A stretch of DNA of 64,000 nt from an uncultured Sulfitobacter sp. (GTDB lineage: Bacteria; Pseudomonadota; Alphaproteobacteria; Rhodobacterales; Rhodobacteraceae). The notes under the pieces are model-generated. The model was not told the origin of the DNA. It searched no databases and saw only the letters and a list, made by a program, of their open reading frames with translations. Every line of letters begins with the position of its first letter. Position 1 is the stretch's first letter. This document shows positions 36,641 to 46,790 of the stretch, in pieces. The position numbers and the translations under genes are program-made. The stretch lies in the NCBI GenBank assembly GCA_905182645.1, contig CAJJCJ010000007.1, forward strand, positions 62,001-126,000, given 5' to 3'.

Positions 36641-36676
36641 CTAGCTTATTAAGCGTGCCCTAAAGCACAGCCCAAT

Positions 36677-37099
36677 TTAGCCAACCAGTTCAAGACCGGA
36701 GAAGAAGAATGCGATTTCTTCGGCTGCTGTTTCTGGCGCGTCGGATCCGTGAACGGAGTTTTCGCCGATGGACAGTGCGAATTCCTTACGGATTGTGCCG
36801 TCTGCTGCGTCGGCAGGGTTAGTCGCACCCATAACTTCGCGGTTTTTCGCGATTGCATCTTCGCCTTCAAGAACCTGAACAACAATTGGTTCGGAAATCA
36901 TGAATTCGGTCAATTCGCCAAAGAACGGACGTTCGGAATGCACACCGTAGAATTCTTGTGCTTGTGCCAAAGACAACTGAATGCGCTTGGATGCGACGAT
37001 CCGCAGGCCAGCGGCTTCAAATTTCGCGGCGATTGCGCCCGTAAGGTTACGCTTTGTGGCGTCTGGCTTGATGATAGAAAATGTACGCTGAATTGCCAT
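36677..37099 (-). CDS. ndk: Nucleoside diphosphate kinase
   Basis: Equalises NTP/dNTP pools through a phospho-His intermediate. 140 residues from the ATG at 37099 ([19 protein letters not shown]), with a Shine-Dalgarno-like GAGG upstream. The active-site His is in [23 protein letters not shown] and [11 protein letters not shown] are also family-typical. Longer in-frame starts up to 37438 run through the divergent ABC-F gene and are rejected. Confidence 0.95.
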   Translation of the reverse strand: MAIQRTFSIIKPDATKRNLTGAIAAKFEAAGLRIVASKRIQLSLAQAQEFYGVHSERPFFGELTEFMISEPIVVQVLEGEDAIAKNREVMGATNPADAADGTIRKEFALSIGENSVHGSDAPETAAEEIAFFFSGLELVG

Positions 37100-37225
37100 G
37101 ATGGGCCTCTTTTTGCTGATGATCGGGGCTGTGCCCGTATGAATTGATGCGCGCGAACTAACATGACGCCTGCGACTTGAAAAGCGGTGATTGACGCCGC
37201 GCTTTACATCAGGCAAAGCGACCCC

Positions 37226-39082
37226 ATGCTTAAAATATCTGACATCACATATTCCGTCGCTGGCCGCACATTGGTCGAAAACGCATCCGTCACCATTCCG
37301 ACCGGTCACAAGGTTGGTCTTGTGGGCCGAAACGGGTCTGGCAAAACGACGCTGTTCAAAATCATTCGTGGCGAAATGGTGCTCGACACGGGCGTTGTGA
37401 ACATGCCCAAGGGTTGGAAAATAGGCGGCGTTTCCCAAGAGGTCCCCGGCAACGAGGTATCGCTGATCAATACCGTGCTACGGGCCGATGTTGAACGCGA
37501 GGCGCTGCTGGCCGAGGCTGAAACAGCCACCGACCCAAGCCGCATCGCAGAAGTACAAACCCGCCTTGTCGACATCGACGCATGGTCCGCAGAAGCCCGT
37601 GCCGCATCGATCCTGCGCGGCCTCGGCTTTACCCATAACGAACAGCTGCAACCCTGCTCCGCCTTCTCTGGTGGCTGGCGGATGCGCGTGGCCTTGGCCG
37701 CCGTTCTGTTCTCGGAGCCCGACCTGCTGCTGCTCGACGAGCCGACAAACTATCTCGATCTCGAAGGCGCGCTTTGGCTCGAAGCCTACCTGACAAAATA
37801 CCCGCACACCGTGCTGATCGTCAGCCACGACCGCGAACTGCTGAACCGGTCCGTTGGCGGCATCCTGCACCTTGAAGACAAGGGCCTGATCTACTACACA
37901 GGCACCTACGACATGTTCGCCAAACAGCGTGCGCAAAAACGCGCGCTCATGGCGTCTGCGGCCAAGAAACAAGACGCGAAACGCGAACACCTGCAAGCCT
38001 TCGTTGACCGCTTTAAGGCGAAAGCATCCAAAGCCAAGCAAGCCCAGTCCCGCGTCAAAGCCCTTGAAAAGATGGAAACCATTCGTGCACCAGAAGACGT
38101 GGCGCGCACCGTGTTCACCTTCCCCAAGCCGGAAGAACTGTCTCCGCCCATCATCGCCACCGAAGGCGCCTCTGTTGGTTACGGCGACACCATCATTCTG
38201 CGCGATCTGAACCTGCGCATCGACCAAGATGACCGGATCGCCCTGCTTGGCCGGAACGGCGAAGGCAAATCAACGCTCTCAAAAATGCTCTCTGATCGGC
38301 TGCAAATCGCCAGCGGCAACATGGTCACATCAAACAAACTGCGCATCGGTTTCTTTGCTCAGCACCAAGTCGACGAACTTTACGTCGATGAAACGCCGCT
38401 TGAGCACCTGATGCGCGAACGCGCCTCCGAAGGCCAAGCACGACTGCGTGCCCGCCTCGCAGGGTTCGGCCTCGGCGCTGATCAAGCCGACACCGAAGTT
38501 GGGCGTCTATCGGGCGGTCAAAAGGCGCGTCTGTCGCTGCTGTTGGCCACTCTCCCTGCCCCGCATCTGCTTATCCTCGACGAGCCGACAAACCACCTTG
38601 ATATCGAATCTCGTGAAGCACTTGTTGACGCGCTGACCGCCTATACCGGCGCCGTGATCCTTGTCAGCCACGACATGCACTTGCTGTCGATGGTCGCTGA
38701 TCGGTTGTGGTTGGTCAAAGACGGGCACGTCACATCCTATGATGATGACCTGCAAGCCTACCGCAAAATGCTGCTGACGCCAGAAAAGCCAAAGGGCAAA
38801 GATAAGCCAAAGCCCACTGAAAAGAAAAAGACAGCCAGCAAAGAACAACTACAAGCCATGCGGTCTGACACCAAAAAGGGCGAAGAGCGCGTCAAAAAGA
38901 TTAACGAGATGCGCGACAAGCTGGCCAAGAAGCTCGCGGACCCAGCCTTATATGAAGACGGTAAAGCAGGCGAGCTTGCGACATGGAACGCGAAATACGC
39001 CGAAGTCATGAACGCACTTGAACGCGCCGAAGCCATATGGATGCAATCGCTCGAAAGGCTTGAACGGGCGCAGAAAGCCTGA
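37226..39082 (+). CDS. ABC-F family ATPase
   Basis: A soluble dual ABC ATPase of the ABC-F family (Uup/YheS type), which acts on ribosomes. 618 residues from the ATG at 37226 ([16 protein letters not shown]). Domain 1: [35 protein letters not shown]. Domain 2: [37 protein letters not shown]. The linker is helical and rich in Lys/Arg ([19 protein letters not shown]), and the C terminus is a charged coiled coil ([17 protein letters not shown] onward). The window has a second ABC-F gene at 58.1 kb. Confidence 0.9.
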   Translation: MLKISDITYSVAGRTLVENASVTIPTGHKVGLVGRNGSGKTTLFKIIRGEMVLDTGVVNMPKGWKIGGVSQEVPGNEVSLINTVLRADVEREALLAEAETATDPSRIAEVQTRLVDIDAWSAEARAASILRGLGFTHNEQLQPCSAFSGGWRMRVALAAVLFSEPDLLLLDEPTNYLDLEGALWLEAYLTKYPHTVLIVSHDRELLNRSVGGILHLEDKGLIYYTGTYDMFAKQRAQKRALMASAAKKQDAKREHLQAFVDRFKAKASKAKQAQSRVKALEKMETIRAPEDVARTVFTFPKPEELSPPIIATEGASVGYGDTIILRDLNLRIDQDDRIALLGRNGEGKSTLSKMLSDRLQIASGNMVTSNKLRIGFFAQHQVDELYVDETPLEHLMRERASEGQARLRARLAGFGLGADQADTEVGRLSGGQKARLSLLLATLPAPHLLILDEPTNHLDIESREALVDALTAYTGAVILVSHDMHLLSMVADRLWLVKDGHVTSYDDDLQAYRKMLLTPEKPKGKDKPKPTEKKKTASKEQLQAMRSDTKKGEERVKKINEMRDKLAKKLADPALYEDGKAGELATWNAKYAEVMNALERAEAIWMQSLERLERAQKA

Positions 39083-39138
39083 TCAACTTTGGTTAACCAG
39101 ATATCAGCGCGGGGGTCATCCTGCGCAGAAAGCACACC

Positions 39139-39771
39139 ATGACAGATCTACCAGCCCTGATTGCTGCCTTCACGACGCTGTTCATCATCATCGACCCGCT
39201 TGGTCTGGCGCCATTATTTGTGGCACTCACCGATGGGATGACAACGGCGCAACGGCGCAGTGTTGCAATTAGGTCCTGCCTGATTGGCGCCATGCTGATG
39301 TTGGCGTTCTTGGTCTTGGGCGAGGCGCTTTTAGGCTTCATCGGCATTTCCATGTCAGCATTCCGCATCGCAGGCGGTGTTTTACTGTTCCTCACAGCGC
39401 TTGAGATGCTTTTCCAAAAACGCCAAGCACGCCGCGAAGACAGCGCAAACGAAGGTGCCATTGAACATCAAGACGATCCGTCTGTGTTTCCACTCGCCAT
39501 GCCGCTGATCGTTGGGCCAGGGGCTATCACCACGATTATTCTGCTCGCAGGTCAAGCCGAAGGTGTCGCAGGCTTTGCCGCTGTCGCCGCTGTGATGCTG
39601 ACTGTGCTGTTCACCGTATTCATCGCCTTCCTCGTGGCCCCTCTGCTTGAACGCCTCTTGGGTAAAACGGGCCTCAACATCCTGACACGCCTTCTGGGCA
39701 TGCTTTTGGCGGCACTCGCCATACAATTTATCCTTGATGGCCTGCTAGAGACTTTTGGAATGGCCGCATAA
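39139..39771 (+). CDS. MarC family membrane protein
   Basis: A 210-residue inner-membrane protein of the MarC/NAAT family, with about six segments (FTTLFIIIDPLGLAPLFVAL at the start; LIGAMLMLAFLVLGEALLGF; FPLAMPLIVGPGAITTIILL). The IDPLG and GPG motifs are typical. The natural function is unknown; the link to multidrug resistance of E. coli MarC was not supported. Likely a short operon with the protease gene 17 bases downstream. Confidence 0.85.
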   Translation: MTDLPALIAAFTTLFIIIDPLGLAPLFVALTDGMTTAQRRSVAIRSCLIGAMLMLAFLVLGEALLGFIGISMSAFRIAGGVLLFLTALEMLFQKRQARREDSANEGAIEHQDDPSVFPLAMPLIVGPGAITTIILLAGQAEGVAGFAAVAAVMLTVLFTVFIAFLVAPLLERLLGKTGLNILTRLLGMLLAALAIQFILDGLLETFGMAA

Positions 39772-39788
39772 GCCCTATATGATCCGTC

Positions 39789-40367
39789 ATGAGCAGTGAT
39801 CAAACAGCCGACGCCATCTACCTGTCCCTTTTGGGGGGCGCTCTTTTGCTGTCGTATCTGCTGGCAAGCCGCATCAACATCGGCAAAATGCTGCAACAAA
39901 TGGGCATCTGGGTTCTGATTTTTATGGGCGCTATCGCTGTGATCGGCATGTGGCCTGAAATTCAACGGACCATCACCCCGCGTCAATCGGTCGTGGACGG
40001 CACCACAATCGTGCTGCCCCGTGCGCGTGATGGGCATTATTATCTGACCCTCGACATCAACAACGTGCCCGTCGAATTTGTTGTCGACACAGGGGCATCC
40101 CAAGTCGTGCTGACCCAAGACGACGCAAAACGCATCGGCCTGAACCCAAGCTCACTGTCCTATCTTGGCACCGCCAGCACCGCCAATGGCACCGTGCGCA
40201 CCGCAGCCGTGCGGCTTGATACCGTCAGCCTTGGTGCAATCACCGATACAAGCGTGCGCGCAGTCGTAAATGATGGACAGATGTTTGGGTCGCTGTTGGG
40301 TATGACATATCTCAGTAATTTTGACAGCATCACCATCAAAGACGGTCAACTTATACTTTCAAGATAG
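39789..40367 (+). CDS. Retropepsin-like aspartic protease, membrane-anchored (clan AA)
   Basis: A 192-residue protein with two N-terminal membrane segments (LSLLGGALLLSYLLA; MGIWVLIFMGAIAVIGMW) and a C-terminal single-lobe aspartic protease domain: VEFVVDTGASQVVLTQDDA has the catalytic DTGAS, and SLLGMTYLSNFDSI is the second family motif. It fits the TIGR02281 clan AA group. The active site faces the periplasm if the second helix is the anchor. Substrate unknown. Confidence 0.85.
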   Translation: MSSDQTADAIYLSLLGGALLLSYLLASRINIGKMLQQMGIWVLIFMGAIAVIGMWPEIQRTITPRQSVVDGTTIVLPRARDGHYYLTLDINNVPVEFVVDTGASQVVLTQDDAKRIGLNPSSLSYLGTASTANGTVRTAAVRLDTVSLGAITDTSVRAVVNDGQMFGSLLGMTYLSNFDSITIKDGQLILSR

Positions 40368-40391
40368 CGCCATAAAACGCTAAAACTGAAC

Positions 40392-40856
40392 TTAAGCGCC
40401 GGTGCTTTCAGCCTTCTTAACCCAAGACCCCATGTCCTGCGCCCAATATTGGGCCTCACATCCAGCGTCAGTCAACGCCTTCCACTGGGTCCGCGCATGG
40501 GCCTTGGCGTCATCATCATTGCCGTCAAATAGCACACAGGTACGCATCAACTGCCCTACCTCTGCCGCCGTAACCCCTGCACCGTCCACCGACATCACGC
40601 AGCCAAATCCATCCGCAGGCGTATCCACACCCAATAACACAGGCTGGCTGTCATCATGCGGACCGCCTGCCATGCCGTGCGGCTGAAACGACGCAGGCGT
40701 ACCTTGCCACAACCGCATATCCAACCGTTGCAAAACAGCAGGGTTGCGACCACGCACCAGCACACGCCAACCAGCACCTTGGGCTTTACCCACCAGCATC
40801 GGCAACGTGTCCTCAAGCGGGCTTTCGGTCAGGTGATAGAAATATACAGCTCCCAC
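40392..40856 (-). CDS. holC: DNA polymerase III chi subunit
   Basis: Small clamp-loader subunit that links the replisome to the SSB tail. 154 residues with the chi fold: VYFYHLTESPLEDTLPMLVGKA at the N terminus, LVRGRNPAVLQRLDMRLW, and a Rossmann-like end (FDGNDDDAKAHARTQW). It follows pepA in one operon (the usual pairing in proteobacteria), starting immediately next to the pepA stop. Confidence 0.88.
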   Translation of the reverse strand: MGAVYFYHLTESPLEDTLPMLVGKAQGAGWRVLVRGRNPAVLQRLDMRLWQGTPASFQPHGMAGGPHDDSQPVLLGVDTPADGFGCVMSVDGAGVTAAEVGQLMRTCVLFDGNDDDAKAHARTQWKALTDAGCEAQYWAQDMGSWVKKAESTGA

Positions 40857-42317
40857 TTATGCCTCGTAATTATCTGAAATTAAACGGTTAAGCGCCATAA
40901 CACCCCAGCCCGTTGCACCCGCAGGCGCAAGCGTCGTCGCACCCTTAACAGATGCGACACCCGCAATGTCCAAATGCGCCCACGGCAAGTCGTCTTTTAC
41001 AAAACGGGCCAAAAACTGCGCCGCTGTGATCGATCCTGCTGGGCGTCCGCCTGTGTTCTTCATATCGGCGATACGACTGTTGATCAGCTTGTCATAGGCA
41101 GGCGACATCGGCAAACGCCACGCACCTTCACCCTCAGCCCCAGCCGCCTTCAGAAACGCAGCACTCAAATCATCTGAATTTGAAAACACGCCTGCATTCT
41201 CATGCCCAAGCGCAATAAGCATCGCACCCGTCAGCGTCGCCAAATTGATCATGGCACGCGGGGCAAATCGATCTTGGGCGTACCAAAGCAAATCAGCCAG
41301 CACCAAACGGCCCTCAGCATCGGTGTTAATCACCTCAATCGTGTCGCCCTTCATGGACGTGACAACATCACCAGGACGCACGGCGCGGTCGGATGGCATG
41401 TTTTCAACAATTCCGACCAGGCCAACAACATTGGCCTTTGCTTTGCGCATCGCCAGCGTTTTCATGACGCCCGACACCACACCAGCGCCGCCCATATCCA
41501 TGGTCATGTCTTCCATGCCGCCCGCAGGTTTGATGCTGATACCGCCAGTATCAAACACCACGCCCTTGCCAACCAGTGCAAACGGGGCCTCATCACCGCC
41601 ACCATGCCATTGCATAACAACAACCTTGGACGGGCTCGCAGACCCTTGCCCGACGCAAAGCAGCGCGCCCATGCCCAGCTCTTCCAGCTGATTTTCTTCC
41701 AAAACCTCAACTCTTAGGCCAAGCGCCTGCAATTCCGCCAAACGATCACCAAAACTCGTGGTGGTCAGGTCATTGGCGGGGGCATTGGTCAGGTCACGGG
41801 TGAAAAACACGCCCTCTGCCACGGAACGCAAGGCGACGGCATCCACAGCCTCAGGCTTGGACATCATTATGGTCACAGGCCCGCGCAGCTTTGGCTCCGC
41901 CGTTTTATGATCCACATAGGCATAATCACGTAGCATCAGCCCCAACGCGGCCTCATCCGCACTGCCCAAATTGCCTGCCAAAACCAGCATCGGCTGCGGG
42001 CCCTTTTCAATGGCCAGCGAGGCACCAGCCTTGCGGGCGGCCTCTTGGGTCGGCTTGCGGTCCAGCTTGACCACGATCACAGCAACGGCGCTAAGCCCCG
42101 AAGGATACGCCAAACGCACAGCAGCGCCCTCGGCCAAACCATTAAACGCCTCGCTTGCAACAAACCTGTCCACCGCTTTGCGGGTCAGTGTATTCACTTT
42201 GCGCGCACAGGCATCGAGCTTGGCGTCAGCACCAACAAAAATGGCAATCGTGCCATCGAAATCCGATATTTGGTCCAGATCGGTCGCGCAAAACGTGAAA
42301 TCAGTCAATGCAGTCAT
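40857..42317 (-). CDS. pepA: Leucyl aminopeptidase (M17)
   Basis: Cytosolic hexameric dimetal aminopeptidase that removes N-terminal residues from peptides. 486 residues: an N-terminal macro-like domain, then the catalytic domain with VGKGVVFDTGGISIKPAGGM (Lys and Asp ligands), MDMGGAG, and the signature INTDAEGRLVLAD. Asp and Glu metal ligands are all present. It diverges from lptF; the 140-bp gap holds both promoters. Confidence 0.93.
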   Translation of the reverse strand: MTALTDFTFCATDLDQISDFDGTIAIFVGADAKLDACARKVNTLTRKAVDRFVASEAFNGLAEGAAVRLAYPSGLSAVAVIVVKLDRKPTQEAARKAGASLAIEKGPQPMLVLAGNLGSADEAALGLMLRDYAYVDHKTAEPKLRGPVTIMMSKPEAVDAVALRSVAEGVFFTRDLTNAPANDLTTTSFGDRLAELQALGLRVEVLEENQLEELGMGALLCVGQGSASPSKVVVMQWHGGGDEAPFALVGKGVVFDTGGISIKPAGGMEDMTMDMGGAGVVSGVMKTLAMRKAKANVVGLVGIVENMPSDRAVRPGDVVTSMKGDTIEVINTDAEGRLVLADLLWYAQDRFAPRAMINLATLTGAMLIALGHENAGVFSNSDDLSAAFLKAAGAEGEGAWRLPMSPAYDKLINSRIADMKNTGGRPAGSITAAQFLARFVKDDLPWAHLDIAGVASVKGATTLAPAGATGWGVMALNRLISDNYEA

Positions 42318-42457
42318 GTGAAAGGGGGTCCTTGAACAGTTGGTTTAGGCAATACCTAGCCCGCTGCCCACCAATTGACCAGATTACGGTTTTGTCCCAG
42401 CGCAGCTTAGGTTAGTTTGACACACAATATGCTGCGCCAATTCGGGGGATGGGCCAC

Positions 42458-44680
42458 GTGACACGGTTTGACCGTTATATGCTGTCGCAGCTCATGGTGC
42501 TGTTCGGCTTTTTCAGCTTTGTGCTGGTGATGGTCTACTGGATCAATCGCGCAGTTGTGCTGTTTGATCAGTTGATCGCAGACGGGCAATCTGCGGTGGT
42601 ATTTCTGGAATTCACAGGGCTGTCGCTGCCCGCAGTGATCCGGCTTGCGTTGCCTCTGGCAGGATTTGCGGCAGCGGTTTATGTGACAAACCGGATGACG
42701 TCTGAATCCGAGATGATCGTGGTCCAAGCAACGGGGTACTCTGCGTTCCGGCTCGCGCGGCCTGTGGTCTATTTCGGGCTAATCGTGATGATTCTAATGT
42801 CGGTGCTGATGCATGTGCTTGTCCCACGTTCTCTGGCCCAGCTTGACGTACGCCAAGCCGAGATCGCACAGAACGTCACCGCCCGCCTGCTAACCGAAGG
42901 CCGATTTATTGAGCCCACCGGCGGGATCACATTCTACATCAGCGACATCACGCCAAGCGGTGAACTGCGGAATATCTTTTTGTCCGACATCCGTAACCCT
43001 GAAAGCCACGTGACCTACACCGCCGCCCAAGCATTTCTTGTTCGCACCCAAGGTGACACGCAGCTTGTGATGTTCAACGGGCTGGCCCAAACCTTGCGCA
43101 CGGCCGACCAAAAACTGTTCACCACAACGTTTGATGATTTTGCCTATAATATTGGCGCCTTTATCCAGATCACCCCAAACAAAGGACGGCGCGCGTCCCA
43201 AGTTGGCACGTTTGAACTATTAGGCGCCTCTCTGGCACTGCAGTCTGAGACAGGCCAAAGCGCCGCGAAACTACTGGCAGCCGCACATGACAGGTTTAGC
43301 CAATCCGTGCTTGGGTTGGTCGCTTCACTGCTTGGGTTCGCCGCCCTTATGGTTGGTGGGTTCAGCCGCTTTGGCGTTTGGCGGCAGATTGTATTTGCAA
43401 TATTTCTAATCATCGTCATCAAAGCCGTGGAAACCGTCGGCCTGAAAATGGCCCGCCAAGATGCATCGCTTTGGTTCATGTCATATCTGCCGAGCGTTAT
43501 CGGCATTGCCATTGTTTGGTGCCTGCTGTTTGCATCCACAAAGCCGTATCTGTTCAAACGAGCGTCCACGCTTGGGGGCCCAGCCATGATCCTGCATCTC
43601 TATTTTGCCAAACGCTTTGCAATCACATTCTTGGGGGTCTTAGGCGTGTTCTTTATGATCATGCTGTTCCTTGATCTGGTCGAACAATTACGGCGTTTTA
43701 GCCGCGTCGACGCGAGCTTTAGCGACGTGCTGACACTGACACTTCTGAATGTACCGCAAGGGATCTACCAAATCTTGCCGCTGATAATGATCTTGGCAAC
43801 TATCGCGCTGTTTCTTGGGTTGGCGCGATCTTCTGAGATGGTCGTGACACGGGCGGCGGGGCGATCTGCGCTGCGCGCGCTTATCTCGCCATTACTTGTG
43901 GCGCTGACAATTGGCATCCTATCAGTGGCGATCCTGAACCCCATCGTTGCCGCAACATCGCGTCAATTTGAAGAACGCGGCGATGCACTGCGCGGTGAAA
44001 GCTCGGTCCTGTCGCTTGGGGCCTCCGGCCTGTGGCTACGTCAAGGAAACGAAGACGGACAAACCGTGATCCGCGCCGGAAGCGCCAATTTGAACGGAAC
44101 CGTGCTGCGCAACGTTACCTTCATCACGTTTGAGGGCGACATCGGCCCAACCCGCCGCATCGAGGCCGCACTCGCAACCCTAGACGACGGCGCATGGATC
44201 ACACAAAACGCCAAAAGCTGGCCGCTGGGCGGCGGCATCAATTCTGAAGCGCTTGCGACCACACATCCATCGCTCAAAATCCCGTCCACGCTCACCGCCA
44301 GCCAAATCCGCGATAGCTTCGGGACACTGTCATCGATTCCGATCTGGGACCTACCTGCCTTCATCAACCGACTGCAAACCGCAGGGTTTTCGGCGCAAAG
44401 ACATCAAGTCTGGTTCCAGATGGAACTCGCACTGCCGCTGTTCCTCGTCGCGATGGTCATGATCGGGGCCAGCTTTACATTGCGCCACCAGCGCGGCGGA
44501 CGGACAGGCATGATGGTGCTTTTCGCAATTCTGTTGTCATTCGCGGTCTACTTCATCCGCAACTTCGCGCAGGTTTTGGGCGAAAACGGGCAATTGCCCG
44601 CGCTGCTGGCCGCATGGGCGCCACCACTCGCGGCTATTGGGCTTTCACTTGGGATGCTTTTGCACCAAGAGGACGGATAA
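42458..44680 (+). CDS. LPS export permease: LptF and LptG in a single reading frame
   Basis: Inner-membrane components of the LptB2FG transporter that extracts lipopolysaccharide. The first half (to about residue 375) is LptF: FDRYMLSQLMVLFGFFSFVL, a periplasmic jellyroll, then three helices. The second half begins at an internal ATG (43586, MILHLYFAKRFAITFLGVLG) and is a complete LptG. I start at the GTG at 42458 because GGGGGATGGG lies just upstream; an ATG at 42449 is inside that signal. LptF and LptG are normally separate genes. Here they read through at GCTTGGGGGCCCAGCC: shifting the frame at the G5 run would end LptF at a TGA overlapping the LptG ATG. So this is either a true fusion or a homopolymer error. 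Confidence 0.88.
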   Translation: MTRFDRYMLSQLMVLFGFFSFVLVMVYWINRAVVLFDQLIADGQSAVVFLEFTGLSLPAVIRLALPLAGFAAAVYVTNRMTSESEMIVVQATGYSAFRLARPVVYFGLIVMILMSVLMHVLVPRSLAQLDVRQAEIAQNVTARLLTEGRFIEPTGGITFYISDITPSGELRNIFLSDIRNPESHVTYTAAQAFLVRTQGDTQLVMFNGLAQTLRTADQKLFTTTFDDFAYNIGAFIQITPNKGRRASQVGTFELLGASLALQSETGQSAAKLLAAAHDRFSQSVLGLVASLLGFAALMVGGFSRFGVWRQIVFAIFLIIVIKAVETVGLKMARQDASLWFMSYLPSVIGIAIVWCLLFASTKPYLFKRASTLGGPAMILHLYFAKRFAITFLGVLGVFFMIMLFLDLVEQLRRFSRVDASFSDVLTLTLLNVPQGIYQILPLIMILATIALFLGLARSSEMVVTRAAGRSALRALISPLLVALTIGILSVAILNPIVAATSRQFEERGDALRGESSVLSLGASGLWLRQGNEDGQTVIRAGSANLNGTVLRNVTFITFEGDIGPTRRIEAALATLDDGAWITQNAKSWPLGGGINSEALATTHPSLKIPSTLTASQIRDSFGTLSSIPIWDLPAFINRLQTAGFSAQRHQVWFQMELALPLFLVAMVMIGASFTLRHQRGGRTGMMVLFAILLSFAVYFIRNFAQVLGENGQLPALLAAWAPPLAAIGLSLGMLLHQEDG

Positions 44681-46770
44681 TGCGTATAATTTTAGCTTTC
44701 CTTTTGATGTTTCCGACACTCGCCCTCTCGCAAGGGGCGGCGACCCTTGTGGCGGATATCGTGACCATCCAAGGCGGCACGCAATTGATCGCAAGCGGCA
44801 ACATCGAAGTGTTCTATGACGGAACGCGTCTGTCGGCGGCACAAGTGATCTTTGACCAATCGTCAGACAGATTGACCATCACAGGGCCGATCCTGATCCA
44901 AGCACCCGACGGAACGATCACCACTGCAGATCAGGCATCACTTGATCCAAAACTGGAAAACGGCATGCTGCGCGGCGCACGGCTGGTCCTTGACCAACAA
45001 CTACAACTTGCAGCCAACCAAATTGACCGGATCGATGGACGCTATAGCCAGCTTTACAAAGTGGCGGCGACATCTTGTAAAGTCTGCGGAACCCAAAGCC
45101 CATTATGGGAAATTCGTGCAAAAAAAGTCGTGCATGACGAAGTCGCACAACAACTATACTTTACAGATGCGCAGTTCCTGATCCGTGGCACACCTATCTT
45201 TTGGCTGCCACGCATACGCCTGCCCGACCCAACGCTGACACGGGCGACGGGACTGCTAATCCCAACGCTGAGGACCACAGATCTGCTTGGAACAGGGATC
45301 AAAATCCCCTATTTTATACGGATCAGCGACCACCGCGATGTCACATTAACCCCGTATCTATCTACTGAGACTCGCACACTTCAGGCACAGTACCGCCAAG
45401 CCTTCATGCGCGGACACTTAACAATTGATGCGGCCATCTCTGAGGACACACTCAAAACCGGTGCGCGATCCTACCTGTTTGCGGATGGCACGTTTGACCT
45501 GGAAAAAGGCTACGGGTTGACGTTCGACATCGAATTCGCGTCGGACAGCGCGTATTTGTTGGATTACGGCTTCTCAAACAAAGACCGACTCGACAGCGCG
45601 GTCACCCTTCTGCGGGTCCGCGACACCGACATGACTCAAGCCAACTTGACCTACTATCAAACCCTACGCGACGATGAAGACAGCGCGTCCCTGCCGCCCA
45701 TCACTGGCAGTTTGTCATATGAAAACCGCGTGGCGATGACCGCAGGCGGAACCTTTCGTTACGGGGCCTCTGCGGACACCGCATATCGGTACGGCGATAC
45801 TGACAGGGACGACGCGCGCGATGTAACACGTGGCAGCGCAAACGGCAGCGTTACGCGCGATTGGATCACTAATGCTGGCATTGTGCTGCAGTCAGGTGCA
45901 GGGGTGCGGTCCGATTGGTACGGGATCAATGACGACACAAACTATGATCATGGCCTGCGGATTATGCCAAGCATTGGGCTGACCTTGCGGTACCCATTGG
46001 CCAGCACATCAGCAAACGGCACACAGCACTTGCTAGAGCCGACGGTCGCGCTCTCATGGTCTGACACATACGGGGTGACGCCCCCAAATGAAGACAGCAC
46101 GCGCTCAGAGCTGGACCAAGCGAACCTGTTCGACACCTCTCGGTTTTCTGGCGATGACGCAGTCGAGGTCGGTGTACAAGCGGCGATCGGCGTGACGTGG
46201 ACACGGATCGCGCCGCAAGGTGCGACCTCTACGCTGACTTTTGGGCGTGTCATGCGGGACACTGACAACACTGCGTTTAACCCGTCATCAGGCCTTGATA
46301 GGCGATTCTCAGATTGGCTTTTGGCAGGGCAATACACCGCAAAATCAGGATTTGAAGTCGACGGGCGAACCCTGTTTGACGACGACGCAAGCATGACGCG
46401 GGCGGCGACACGGCTTGGCTGGCAAAACGGGTGGCTTGACGTGAACGCAGCCTACATCTGGCAAGCCGCTGACGCGACAGAAAGCAGACCAGACGCGGTT
46501 TCAGAGTGGACGCTTGATAGCAGATTCCAGCTGGCGCCGGCCTGGGCGGTTAACTTTGAAATGCGCTATGATTTGGCCAATGACCAACCAGCCTTTGCAG
46601 GCGCGGGCATGCAATATAAAAACGAATGTGTGACGGTCGATCTTTCGGTCTCGCGCAGGTATACGTCATCGACTACAGTGGACGCATCGACCAGCTATGG
46701 GCTATCGGTATCGCTGAACGGATTTTCGGCAGAAGGCAACGCGGGACCCGCCGCCGCCTGCGCCCCATGA
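44680..46770 (+). CDS. lptD: LPS assembly outer-membrane protein LptD
   Basis: Outer-membrane barrel that inserts LPS into the surface with LptE. 696 residues from the ATG at 44680, which overlaps the lptG stop (TAATG). It has a signal peptide (MRIILAFLLMFPTLALSQ), an OstA jellyroll (residues 20-130: VTIQGGTQLIASGNIEVFYDG) and a barrel domain ending in aromatic strands. Cysteines are at ATSCKVCGTQ, YKNECVTVDLS and the last residues AACAP, so disulfides typical of LptD are possible. Co-transcribed with lptFG and surA. Confidence 0.92.
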   Translation: MRIILAFLLMFPTLALSQGAATLVADIVTIQGGTQLIASGNIEVFYDGTRLSAAQVIFDQSSDRLTITGPILIQAPDGTITTADQASLDPKLENGMLRGARLVLDQQLQLAANQIDRIDGRYSQLYKVAATSCKVCGTQSPLWEIRAKKVVHDEVAQQLYFTDAQFLIRGTPIFWLPRIRLPDPTLTRATGLLIPTLRTTDLLGTGIKIPYFIRISDHRDVTLTPYLSTETRTLQAQYRQAFMRGHLTIDAAISEDTLKTGARSYLFADGTFDLEKGYGLTFDIEFASDSAYLLDYGFSNKDRLDSAVTLLRVRDTDMTQANLTYYQTLRDDEDSASLPPITGSLSYENRVAMTAGGTFRYGASADTAYRYGDTDRDDARDVTRGSANGSVTRDWITNAGIVLQSGAGVRSDWYGINDDTNYDHGLRIMPSIGLTLRYPLASTSANGTQHLLEPTVALSWSDTYGVTPPNEDSTRSELDQANLFDTSRFSGDDAVEVGVQAAIGVTWTRIAPQGATSTLTFGRVMRDTDNTAFNPSSGLDRRFSDWLLAGQYTAKSGFEVDGRTLFDDDASMTRAATRLGWQNGWLDVNAAYIWQAADATESRPDAVSEWTLDSRFQLAPAWAVNFEMRYDLANDQPAFAGAGMQYKNECVTVDLSVSRRYTSSTTVDASTSYGLSVSLNGFSAEGNAGPAAACAP

Positions 46771-46790
46771 ACAAGACAAGAGGCAGACCA

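Noticed and set aside
36439-36663. 74-codon frame before ndk
   Set aside because: It runs through the strong bidirectional terminator at 36605-36640, which would not be coding.
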